Below are positions 1 to 5,245 of a stretch of DNA of 5,245 bases, piece after piece (within the stretch, counting starts at the first letter, position 1; each line of letters starts with the position of its first letter). Both the position numbers and the translations under genes were made by a program. Origin of the DNA: Verrucomicrobiales bacterium (lineage in GTDB: Bacteria; Verrucomicrobiota; Verrucomicrobiia; Verrucomicrobiales; Akkermansiaceae); NCBI GenBank assembly GCA_002729295.1, contig PBTU01000008.1, forward strand, positions 4,823 through 10,067, written 5' to 3'. A model generated the notes under the pieces. It saw only the letters and a program-made list of their open reading frames with translations, did not search any database and was not told where the DNA came from.

Positions 1-1644
1 GGGAATACCGGTCCATGTCGCGATCACCCGAGCGATATCCTCTTCGGTCACCTCTTCTTTTAGGATGCGATTGGAGCCCTGGGCCTGCGACAATTGAGCC
101 TGAAGATCTTCGAGAGCTTTCTCCGTATCGGGAAGGCTTCCATAAGTGATCTCAGACGCGAGTTCGAGATTCCCCAGGCGCTTCGCTCGTTCGGCTTCAG
201 TGCGCAGCGATTCAATTTTTCCCTGAAGGCCTCGAACTTCATCAATGACCCCTTTCTCCTTCCTCCACTGAGCCATGAGTCCCGTGGAATCTTCCCTGAG
301 GTTCGCCATTTCCTCTTTCACCAAAGCAAGACGCTTGGCCGAAGCTTCGTCAGATTCTTTCTCGAGGGCTTGTCGCTCCATTTCCAACTGCATCACTTGA
401 CGCTCGATTTGATCAATCTCGGTTGGTAATGAGTCCAATTCAATTTTTAAACGCGAAGCAGCTTCGTCGATGAGATCGACTGCTTTATCAGGCAAAAAAC
501 GATCTGAGATATAGCGGTCACTCATCGCAGCTGCGGCAATAATAGCGCCATCCTGAACACGCACTCCGTGGTGAACTTCGTAGCGTTCTTTCAACCCTCG
601 GAGAATGGCCACGGCATCTTCCACGGTTGGCTCGTCGACTTTAACTGGTTGAAAACGTCGTTCCAACGCTGCGTCTTTCTCGATGTATTTGCGATACTCA
701 TCCAACGTCGTCGCTCCAATTGTGCTAAGTTCTCCGCGAGCCAATTGCGGCTTAAGAAGGTTCGACGCATCCACCGCTCCTTCACTCGCCCCAGCACCCA
801 CAATGGTGTGAAGTTCGTCGATGAAGAGAATGATTCCACCATTCGAATCAGTCACCTCTTTGAGAAATGCTTTGAGGCGATCCTCAAACTCTCCACGATA
901 CTTGGCGCCCGCGATCATCCCGCCCAAGTCGAGTGTGATGAGGCGTTTATTTTTCATCGATTCGGGAACGTCCCCGCTGACGATGCGTCTGGCCAAGCCC
1001 TCCACGATCGCAGTCTTGCCTACTCCGGGTTCTCCAATGAGAACTGGATTGTTCTTGGTCCGACGGGAAAGCACCTGAAGGACACGTCGAATCTCTTCGT
1101 CCCGACCAATTACTGGATCAATCTTGCCTTCCCGGGCGCGGGCCGTGAGATCTTGTCCGTATTTTTCCAAAGTTTGGTATTTTCCTTCAGGGTCCGTGTC
1201 GGTGACCTTCTGGTTTCCTCGGATTTCCTTGAGCGCTGCTTCCACCTTTTTGGATGTTAAACCAGCCTCTTTCAGCAGATCTGCAACAGGACCAGAATCT
1301 TTGAGCATTCCGAGAACCATATGCTCGACGCTGAGATATTCGTCACCCATCGCCTCCCGAATTTGCTCTCCTTGATCGAGGACACTCCGCAAACCGTAGC
1401 TCATATGAGGCTGCGATCCCGCCCCTTGTAGCTGGGGCTCCGTTTCGAGCGAGAGGGCAACCGAGGCTTTCAAGGAGGTAGGATCTCCCTCCGCTTTTTC
1501 AATTAAAGGTGCGAAAATCCCACCCTCCTGCTGGAGGAGGGCGAGAAGCAAGTGCGTGCTCCGTAACTCCGGATGAGCGGAGCGGAGAGCCATCTGTTGG
1601 GCGCTTTGGAGCGCCTCCTGAAGTTTTGTTGTTAGCTTGTTCAT
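1..1644 (-). CDS. clpB: ATP-dependent chaperone ClpB, N-terminal part (runs off the left edge)
   Basis: ClpB is a cytoplasmic hexameric AAA+ disaggregase that threads aggregated proteins through its pore, working with DnaK/DnaJ/GrpE. The reading frame is open from the ATG at 1644 to the window edge (548 codons, no stop). Seen in order: the Clp N-domain repeats (about residues 1-145); the first nucleotide-binding domain (about 155-395) with Walker A GEPGVGKT (204-211), pore loop KYRGEFE (248-254, Tyr249), Walker B IILFIDE (271-277), sensor-1 GATT (310-313) and arginine fingers in ERR (328-330); then the charged coiled-coil middle domain (about 398-525), which separates ClpB from ClpA and ClpC. 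The fragment ends at TWTGIP, just before the second ATPase domain. The start is supported by AAGGA nine bases upstream and by alignment with the usual ClpB N-terminus. All visible catalytic residues are intact. The middle domain makes the ClpB assignment very secure. Confidence 0.97.
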   Translation of the reverse strand, partial: MNKLTTKLQEALQSAQQMALRSAHPELRSTHLLLALLQQEGGIFAPLIEKAEGDPTSLKASVALSLETEPQLQGAGSQPHMSYGLRSVLDQGEQIREAMGDEYLSVEHMVLGMLKDSGPVADLLKEAGLTSKKVEAALKEIRGNQKVTDTDPEGKYQTLEKYGQDLTARAREGKIDPVIGRDEEIRRVLQVLSRRTKNNPVLIGEPGVGKTAIVEGLARRIVSGDVPESMKNKRLITLDLGGMIAGAKYRGEFEDRLKAFLKEVTDSNGGIILFIDELHTIVGAGASEGAVDASNLLKPQLARGELSTIGATTLDEYRKYIEKDAALERRFQPVKVDEPTVEDAVAILRGLKERYEVHHGVRVQDGAIIAAAAMSDRYISDRFLPDKAVDLIDEAASRLKIELDSLPTEIDQIERQVMQLEMERQALEKESDEASAKRLALVKEEMANLREDSTGLMAQWRKEKGVIDEVRGLQGKIESLRTEAERAKRLGNLELASEITYGSLPDTEKALEDLQAQLSQAQGSNRILKEEVTEEDIARVIATWTGIP

Positions 1645-1654
1645 TTCGTATGAT

Positions 1655-1673
1655 CCTTAGCTTACAGCTAAAA
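1655..1673 (-). promoter_or_regulatory. Hairpin covering the clpB Shine-Dalgarno site; possible fourU-like RNA thermometer
   Basis: Read in the clpB direction, the leader contains TTTTAGCT-GTA-AGCTAAGG, followed by A. Six Watson-Crick pairs (TTAGCT with AGCTAA) close a 3-base loop, and two more U-G pairs extend the stem. As a result, four uridines (1673-1670) pair with AAGG of the ribosome binding site (1658-1655). The site AAGGA lies nine bases before the ATG. Known fourU thermometers pair a run of four U with an SD-like AGGA in heat-shock and virulence mRNAs. The pairing is read directly from the sequence. The thermosensor role is inference, supported by clpB being a heat-shock gene. The element may be coincidental, because the 3-base loop is tight. 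Confidence 0.4.
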
Positions 1674-1680
1674 CGGAACA

Positions 1681-1700
1681 TAGTGATTATTTGTTCACTA
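1681..1700. repeat. Perfect 6-bp inverted repeat in the clpB leader (possible operator)
   Basis: TAGTGA and TCACTA are perfect inverted arms separated by eight bases, centred 46-47 bases upstream of the clpB ATG. The spacing between arm centres is 14 bases, which is compatible with a dimeric regulator, but I recognise no specific one. It does not match the CIRCE/HrcA operator (TTAGCACTC-N9-GAGTGCTAA) commonly found at heat-shock genes. A weak -10-like hexamer on the clpB strand falls inside it. Confidence 0.3.
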
Positions 1701-1712
1701 AAATTTTGTAAA
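1686..1712 (-). promoter_or_regulatory. Weak candidate clpB promoter
   Basis: On the clpB strand, TTTACA (1712-1707) resembles a -35 box and AATAAT (1691-1686) a -10 box. Each matches five of six sigma-70 consensus positions, but the spacer is only 15 bases, shorter than the preferred 17. Transcription would start near 1680, so the ribosome-site hairpin would be inside the leader RNA. I see no sigma-32-type heat-shock promoter. This is the best candidate in the gap, not a firm call. Confidence 0.2.
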
Positions 1713-1720
1713 GGTTACAA
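1706..1720. repeat. Perfect inverted repeat TTGTAA-N3-TTACAA in the clpB leader
   Basis: Two perfect 6-base arms flank three bases, about 60-75 bases upstream of clpB. The compact palindrome could be an operator. It also overlaps a -35-like TTTACA on the clpB strand. I recognise no matching regulator, and chance remains possible in such AT-rich DNA. Confidence 0.3.
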
Positions 1721-1735
1721 CGCATTTTAGGGCGA

Positions 1736-1758
1736 AATCTAGCGATTCTGAATAGATT
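1736..1758 (-). terminator. Weak hairpin after the DUF6807 gene; poor terminator candidate
   Basis: Perfect arms AATCTA and TAGATT are separated by 11 bases and begin four bases beyond the DUF6807 stop codon. The stem is short and AT-rich, and no T-run follows on the minus strand, so it does not look like a strong intrinsic terminator. No better terminator is visible before clpB, so read-through from the upstream gene pair into clpB cannot be excluded. Confidence 0.15.
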
Positions 1759-1761
1759 CTC

Positions 1762-2679
1762 CTATTTTAAATATCCAGCCCACCAATGATTGGCAGCTTC
1801 TTTGGTCATCACTCCATCAATTGCGATCAGGCGGAATTTCCAGGTGACAGCATCGCCGGCTCCGATCGCAAAGGCGTGTTCCTGCGTCGCCGCAATATTA
1901 AGAAACATTTTCCCGTTATTCCAGGTTCTCAAGCGGTGAGGAGCGTCATGGTTCCCGGGATGACCCAAGATGAGGAGAGTTCCCCGCCCGGTCTCAATAT
2001 CGCCATAGGCCATGCACCAATTGGCACGTGTCGAGTGACTATTCTCGCGGGTCTTATCTTCGGAGGTCAAATATTCACTATTGCCTTTTTTCCAATTAAG
2101 AGGACCACGGTAAGCCAAGGGACCGCCGTAGCGATAAGCAGGTAACTCCAGTTTTGTTCCAGAAACGTTCTTTTGTGTAAGAATGTAGTCGATGACATTG
2201 GCGTCGTCCTCAAAGGATGCGCTGATTTGCAAGATCTCTTTCAAGACGACGGTCTCAACTTTACCCTCACCTTTATAAGCAACTTGTTCTTGCTCGACGG
2301 CGAACCCGTTTCTTGTCTTTTCCAAAACCTTCACGAATCGCACACGTCCGGTCTCCTTTTTGAGATTCCAAAAATCAGGCTGATCCGAGCCGTGGACCGT
2401 TTTCACCCAGGCGTGCCAAATTCCAACATGATGATAATGATCATCCGGATGAACTCCGGTCAGAACGCCGTTGTTTGGTGTCTTGAGCGGATGAATAACC
2501 GCATTTCGCCGAAACACCGTGTCGACTCCAGTCGGAGGTTCCAAAGCAACCTTGTGGTAACACAGGAAATCATTGGCCCCATTTTGAATAGAGAGGAATT
2601 GTTCACTCTCGCTCACCGAAATCTCAGCGGATAACAAAGACGGAAGACAGAGTCCCAAAAGGAGATGTTTTAGAGCCAT
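1762..2679 (-). CDS. Secreted DUF6807 family protein (often auto-named PmoA)
   Basis: This 305-residue protein has a signal peptide (Lys4, hydrophobic 5-16, likely cleavage after SLLSA at residue 18), so it should be exported. The rest matches the DUF6807 family by pattern: VIHPL near 61-65, the histidine-rich block HPDDHYHHVGIWHAW (77-91), GGPLAYRG (185-192) and HPGNHDAPHRLRTW (240-253). The family is common in Planctomycetes, Verrucomicrobia and Bacteroidetes, usually beside sugar-metabolism genes. Its older label, methane oxygenase PmoA, is misleading, because this soluble beta-rich protein is unrelated to the membrane methane monooxygenase subunit. Biochemical function is unknown to me; the clustered histidines could bind metal or substrate. 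The start ATG lies inside the end of the upstream isomerase gene with no clear SD, which suggests translational coupling. Length is typical and no defect is seen. Confidence 0.85.
   Translation of the reverse strand: MALKHLLLGLCLPSLLSAEISVSESEQFLSIQNGANDFLCYHKVALEPPTGVDTVFRRNAVIHPLKTPNNGVLTGVHPDDHYHHVGIWHAWVKTVHGSDQPDFWNLKKETGRVRFVKVLEKTRNGFAVEQEQVAYKGEGKVETVVLKEILQISASFEDDANVIDYILTQKNVSGTKLELPAYRYGGPLAYRGPLNWKKGNSEYLTSEDKTRENSHSTRANWCMAYGDIETGRGTLLILGHPGNHDAPHRLRTWNNGKMFLNIAATQEHAFAIGAGDAVTWKFRLIAIDGVMTKEAANHWWAGYLK
2670..2679 (-). other. 10-base gene overlap (isomerase stop / DUF6807 start)
   Basis: The string ATGGCTCTAA holds both the DUF6807 start ATG (2679-2677) and the isomerase stop TAA (2672-2670), in different frames. 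There is no clear SD for the second gene, so terminating ribosomes probably re-initiate here. The arrangement implies a single transcript and linked protein output. Confidence 0.8.
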
Positions 2680-3569
2680 GACTTAAGAGTTTTAACATCA
2701 CGCGCCACGAATTCAACAGCCTCCATGACATCCTCTTTGGGGTATATTGATGTTCTTCCCCACTCCATGTGGAGCGACACCGGCATCGGCTTATGGCCTT
2801 TGCGGACCGCGTCGAAGGTTTCTTTATCAACAAAGCCAGTATCGAGAGGGACGTTCTTAAGTTTATTACTCCGTTCTCCTTCCCAAACCGCATCCTTCAC
2901 ATAGATCGAACGGATGTGCTTTTTAACCGTGGCCAGAGCCGTTTTCCAAGAGAGACCTGAATCGGCACGGAAGTGACGCAGGTCGTAGGCGATAGCTGCG
3001 TAATCGGGATCGATGCCATCAAACATGAGCGCGGCATCCCAGCTCATTGCTCCGGCGTATTTGTATCCGGAATGAATTTGGTAGAGTGCCTGCACGCCGA
3101 TCTCCTTGTTCATCGCGGCGAGATTTTTGAGCTTCGCGGCATTCTCTCTTACTTGGGGAAGCATTTCCTTCTTCAGATCGTATCGGTAGTAATTAGAGCG
3201 GTATTTGGTGATCCCGTTGGCTTTAAGAATTCGCAGGAACTTTTCGCTCACAGCATTAGCCTCGCTTACATTGGTGGCAGCGATGAGCGCTTTTTGGCCA
3301 TTCTCAGCCAAGGCAGCTACCATCTTGGGCACTTCCTCCTCTGCCTCTTCCGGGGCTATGTGTCCGCCCTTTCGGATCGTGGCCTCGATTCCTTGAAGCC
3401 CCATCTTGGCGAGGATTTCGCCCATCCGGTCATACTCAAGAGTCTGGATTGGCTTCTCAAACACAATAATCGGAGACACCGCTTTTTTCTTGGATTTCTG
3501 GGCATTGGCAGCCGTCACGCTGGCAAGGGTCGCAGCACTCTGAGCGAGGAATTTTCGTCGATTGGTCAT
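2670..3569 (-). CDS. Tat-exported sugar phosphate isomerase/epimerase-like TIM-barrel protein
   Basis: From the chosen ATG the protein has 299 residues. It opens with a twin-arginine signal: NRRKFL at 3-8, then an alanine-rich hydrophobic stretch and a likely cleavage after ANA (21-23). The remainder fits the xylose-isomerase-like TIM-barrel (AP2Ec) superfamily: MGLQGIEATIRKGGHI (56-71), ALYQIHSG (161-168), IAYDLRHF (193-200), IYVKDAVWE (222-230) and SLHMEWG (265-271). Likely metal ligands are Glu62, His166, Asp196 or His199, and Glu269; this is inferred from family patterns. Export by Tat suggests it folds, perhaps with its metal, before crossing the membrane. Start choice is uncertain: ATG 3569 gives a typical short Tat n-region and follows a GGAAGGG run that sits very close; ATG 3578 and TTG 3581 would add three or four residues. 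Its last codons overlap the DUF6807 start by 10 bases. The substrate is unknown; an exported carbohydrate derivative is plausible. Confidence 0.85.
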   Translation of the reverse strand: MTNRRKFLAQSAATLASVTAANAQKSKKKAVSPIIVFEKPIQTLEYDRMGEILAKMGLQGIEATIRKGGHIAPEEAEEEVPKMVAALAENGQKALIAATNVSEANAVSEKFLRILKANGITKYRSNYYRYDLKKEMLPQVRENAAKLKNLAAMNKEIGVQALYQIHSGYKYAGAMSWDAALMFDGIDPDYAAIAYDLRHFRADSGLSWKTALATVKKHIRSIYVKDAVWEGERSNKLKNVPLDTGFVDKETFDAVRKGHKPMPVSLHMEWGRTSIYPKEDVMEAVEFVARDVKTLKSWL

Positions 3570-3657
3570 CCCTTCCATCAAGCCAAGCTGAAATCAGTCT
3601 GACAATGTCTATTTCCCATCTTTTCAAATCACGCAAATGCCTTAGTTTGCAAACCGA
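3570..3657. promoter_or_regulatory. Divergent intergenic region between isomerase and M16 protease genes
   Basis: This 88-base gap must hold the start signals for both divergent genes, unless the isomerase is read from further inside the protease gene. I could not assign a convincing -35/-10 pair on either strand. The short palindromes GACAATGTC (3601-3609) and GTTTGCAAAC (3645-3654) are visible. Confidence 0.4.
3645..3654. repeat. Palindrome GTTTGCAAAC just before the M16 protease start
   Basis: This is a perfect 10-base palindrome ending three bases before the protease ATG, where an SD would normally sit. A further GCAAA at 3633-3637 pairs with TTTGC at 3646-3650 across eight bases, giving an alternative hairpin. 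It could be an operator or a translation-control element, but a 10-base palindrome can also arise by chance. Confidence 0.25.
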
Positions 3658-5245
3658 ATGAAATTACTTATCGTTCTCGCAACTGCGCTCGTTCTCCCGA
3701 TTTCCGCCAATCCCGTGGCCGGAGAAGGTTCAGACCTTAAACCAGATCCCAAGGCCGTCTTTGGATCACTGGGCAACGGCTTCAATTACATTGTCTACCC
3801 TAACGCCGAACCTCCGGGACAATTCTCGGTTCGTTTGCACATCGCCGCGGGTTCCTTGATGGAGAAAGACAATCAACGCGGACTCGCTCACTTCTTGGAG
3901 CACATGGTCTTCAATGGCTCGAAGAACTTCACACCCGATGAGCTTATTCCCAAAATGCAGCGACTCGGTATTGCCTTCGGTGCGCACGCCAATGCTTACA
4001 CTTCCTTTGACGAAACCGTCTACATGCTTGATCTCCCGAATCTCGATAAGGAGACTGTGGATCTCACCTTCACCGTCATGCGTGACTTTGCAGACGGCGC
4101 TCTTCTTCTAAAAGACGAGATCGACAAAGAACGCGGCGTAATCATTTCGGAAAAGACCTCACGCGACTCCGTTGGCTATCGCATGATGCTGAAGCAATTC
4201 GAATACCTCCTCCCGGGATCACGGCTTATGCAACGTGTTCCCATTGGCACCGAGGAAGTCATCAAGGGTGCCCCGCGGGAACGCTTCACCGAATTCTATA
4301 ACGACTTTTACACGCCATCCCGGATGACCTTCGTTGTTGTCGGGGACTTCAAGGCCGAGGAAATGGAAAAGCGTGTGCGTGAAACCTTCATTTCGATGAC
4401 CAATCCCGAAAAAACAGGGAATAATCCTCCTAACGACAAACCACCTTCCGGTCATGGTTTCCGGACCGAAGTCTTTACCGACAAGGAAATATCATCGGAC
4501 GATCTTACCCTCTACAACATCCGCCCTCACACTCCAAAAATAGACACCAAGGCTGAGCGACTTTCACGTTATCCTCTCTCTCTTGCTCACAGCATTCTTA
4601 ACCGTCGCTTCGATGTTCTTTCCAAAGAAGAAGGGTCGCCAATTCTTGGTGGTGGAGCTAATCGCTCGGTTCTCTTTAATCAAATTGAACAAGGCGGCCT
4701 AACTGTAAGCCCCGCAGAAAACAAGTGGAAAGCAGCAATTCCGGTGATGGAGCAGGAGCTACGGCGTGCGCTCCTTCATGGCTTTACTCAGACCGAAGTC
4801 GATGAAGCCAAGGCTCGTTACATCAACGCCGCAGAGCAAGCTGTCAAAAGGGCTCCGACCCGCGAGTCAGCAGGACTTGCGATGGGATTTATTGGCTCCA
4901 TCGGGAAGAAGAGTGTTTTCACGACTCCCGACACCAGTTTGGAGCTCGCTAAAAAAGGACTCACCAGACTCTCTCCCGGGGATTGCCACAAGGCCTTCCA
5001 GAAATTCTGGGACACCAAGGATCTCTCCCTTGTTTTCACCAGCCGGAAGATTGAAGAAGGCACCACCGATAAACTTAAGAAGCTCTACCTCGAAAGCTCC
5101 AATGTTGAAGTTAACGCTCCCGAACAGGTAGTTCTCGCCGCTTTCGGCTACACCGATTTCGGCAAGGCCGGAACAATTGCGAGGCGAAACGACCTCAAAG
5201 ATTTTGAAGCAACCCAACTAATTCTTTCCAACAACATTCGCGTGA
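3658..5245 (+). CDS. Secreted M16 (pitrilysin/insulinase) zinc metalloprotease, PqqL-like, N-terminal part (runs off the right edge)
   Basis: This is an open frame of 529 codons with no stop before the window edge. A signal peptide (Lys2, hydrophobic 3-15, cleavage near ISA at 17 or PVA at 21) indicates export to the periplasm or envelope. The inverted zinc motif HFLEH (78-82) supplies two histidine ligands and the catalytic Glu81. ERGVIISE (158-165) supplies the third ligand, Glu165, and the conserved Glu158. LGNGFNYIVYPNAEP (38-52) and FNGSKNFTP (85-93) match the PqqL style. The M16 peptidase domain covers about 35-185 and the first M16 C-terminal domain about 205-385. The final stretch LILSNNIRV (521-529) resembles the start of the second half of full-length PqqL-type proteins of about 930 residues, so some 400 residues probably lie outside. 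An in-frame TAG at 3643 makes ATG 3658 the first ATG; no SD is visible. The active site is intact. Substrates are unknown; PqqL homologues degrade peptides or small proteins. Confidence 0.92.
   Translation, partial: MKLLIVLATALVLPISANPVAGEGSDLKPDPKAVFGSLGNGFNYIVYPNAEPPGQFSVRLHIAAGSLMEKDNQRGLAHFLEHMVFNGSKNFTPDELIPKMQRLGIAFGAHANAYTSFDETVYMLDLPNLDKETVDLTFTVMRDFADGALLLKDEIDKERGVIISEKTSRDSVGYRMMLKQFEYLLPGSRLMQRVPIGTEEVIKGAPRERFTEFYNDFYTPSRMTFVVVGDFKAEEMEKRVRETFISMTNPEKTGNNPPNDKPPSGHGFRTEVFTDKEISSDDLTLYNIRPHTPKIDTKAERLSRYPLSLAHSILNRRFDVLSKEEGSPILGGGANRSVLFNQIEQGGLTVSPAENKWKAAIPVMEQELRRALLHGFTQTEVDEAKARYINAAEQAVKRAPTRESAGLAMGFIGSIGKKSVFTTPDTSLELAKKGLTRLSPGDCHKAFQKFWDTKDLSLVFTSRKIEEGTTDKLKKLYLESSNVEVNAPEQVVLAAFGYTDFGKAGTIARRNDLKDFEATQLILSNNIRV

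Noticed and set aside
1197..1215. Possible internal start for a short ClpB isoform, as in E. coli near residue 149
   Set aside because: The valine at the equivalent position (residue 147) is encoded by GTC, not GTG, and no good SD precedes it, so there is no support for a short form here.
568..1260. Long plus-strand open frame (230 codons) opposite clpB
   Set aside because: It is entirely antisense to the conserved first ATPase domain of clpB, whose Walker and sensor motifs fix the true frame. The translated product is low in recognisable motifs and looks like a codon-bias shadow.
1645..1761. CIRCE (HrcA) operator or sigma-32 promoter for clpB
   Set aside because: Neither TTAGCACTC-N9-GAGTGCTAA nor a CTTGAA / CCCCAT-type pair is present. 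TTAGCT-N3-AGCTAA only resembles CIRCE in its first bases.
1786..2634. Two plus-strand open frames (1786-2145 and 2173-2634) opposite the DUF6807 gene
   Set aside because: Both are antisense to the DUF6807 frame, which carries a signal peptide and family motifs. Neither shows a domain of its own.
1762..2679. Lipoprotein signal at Cys11 of the DUF6807 protein
   Set aside because: The cysteine lies too early in the hydrophobic core and LGLC is a poor lipobox. Cleavage after Ala18 by signal peptidase I fits better.
2624..2893. Minus-strand 89-codon frame across the isomerase/DUF6807 junction
   Set aside because: It lies out of frame across the ends of two well-supported genes and has no motifs of its own.
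2973..3602. Plus-strand open frame (209 codons) opposite the isomerase gene
   Set aside because: It is antisense to a frame with a clear Tat signal and barrel motifs, and it has no recognisable domain. Its end protrudes only slightly into the divergent intergenic region.

Overview
The window looks like a chromosomal segment of a Gram-negative bacterium. It is probably from the Verrucomicrobia or a related lineage of the Planctomycetes-Verrucomicrobia-Chlamydiae (PVC) group. That is an inference from gene content: a DUF6807 protein, a Tat-exported sugar-isomerase-like protein and a large PqqL-type M16 protease, together with a ClpB of ordinary bacterial type. I see no rRNA, tRNA, CRISPR array, insertion sequence or phage gene, and nothing that clearly signals horizontal transfer.

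Layout. Positions 1-1644 (minus strand) carry the first 548 codons of clpB, the heat-shock disaggregase; the gene runs off the left edge before its second ATPase domain. Positions 1645-1761 are an AT-rich 117-base leader rich in short perfect inverted repeats. One of them folds over the clpB ribosome binding site in a way that resembles a fourU RNA thermometer. Positions 1762-2679 (minus) encode a secreted DUF6807 protein, and 2670-3569 (minus) a Tat-exported protein of the sugar phosphate isomerase/epimerase (xylose-isomerase-like TIM barrel) superfamily. These two genes overlap by 10 bases with the isomerase upstream, so they form a translationally coupled pair. Positions 3570-3657 are a divergent intergenic region. 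Positions 3658-5245 (plus) encode the first 529 residues of a secreted M16 zinc metalloprotease resembling PqqL; the gene runs off the right edge.

How the genes fit together. The isomerase and DUF6807 proteins both carry export signals and share an operon, so they probably act on the same compound outside the cytoplasm. A carbohydrate derivative is the likeliest substrate, but the sequence does not name it. ClpB is a separate stress gene on the same strand. It has its own leader, although no convincing terminator separates it from the upstream pair. The M16 protease is transcribed divergently and has no evident functional link to the others.

Overall this is mostly ordinary chromosome. The most interesting signals are the possible thermosensor hairpin before clpB and the exported isomerase/DUF6807 pair. 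I found no clearly new multi-gene system.
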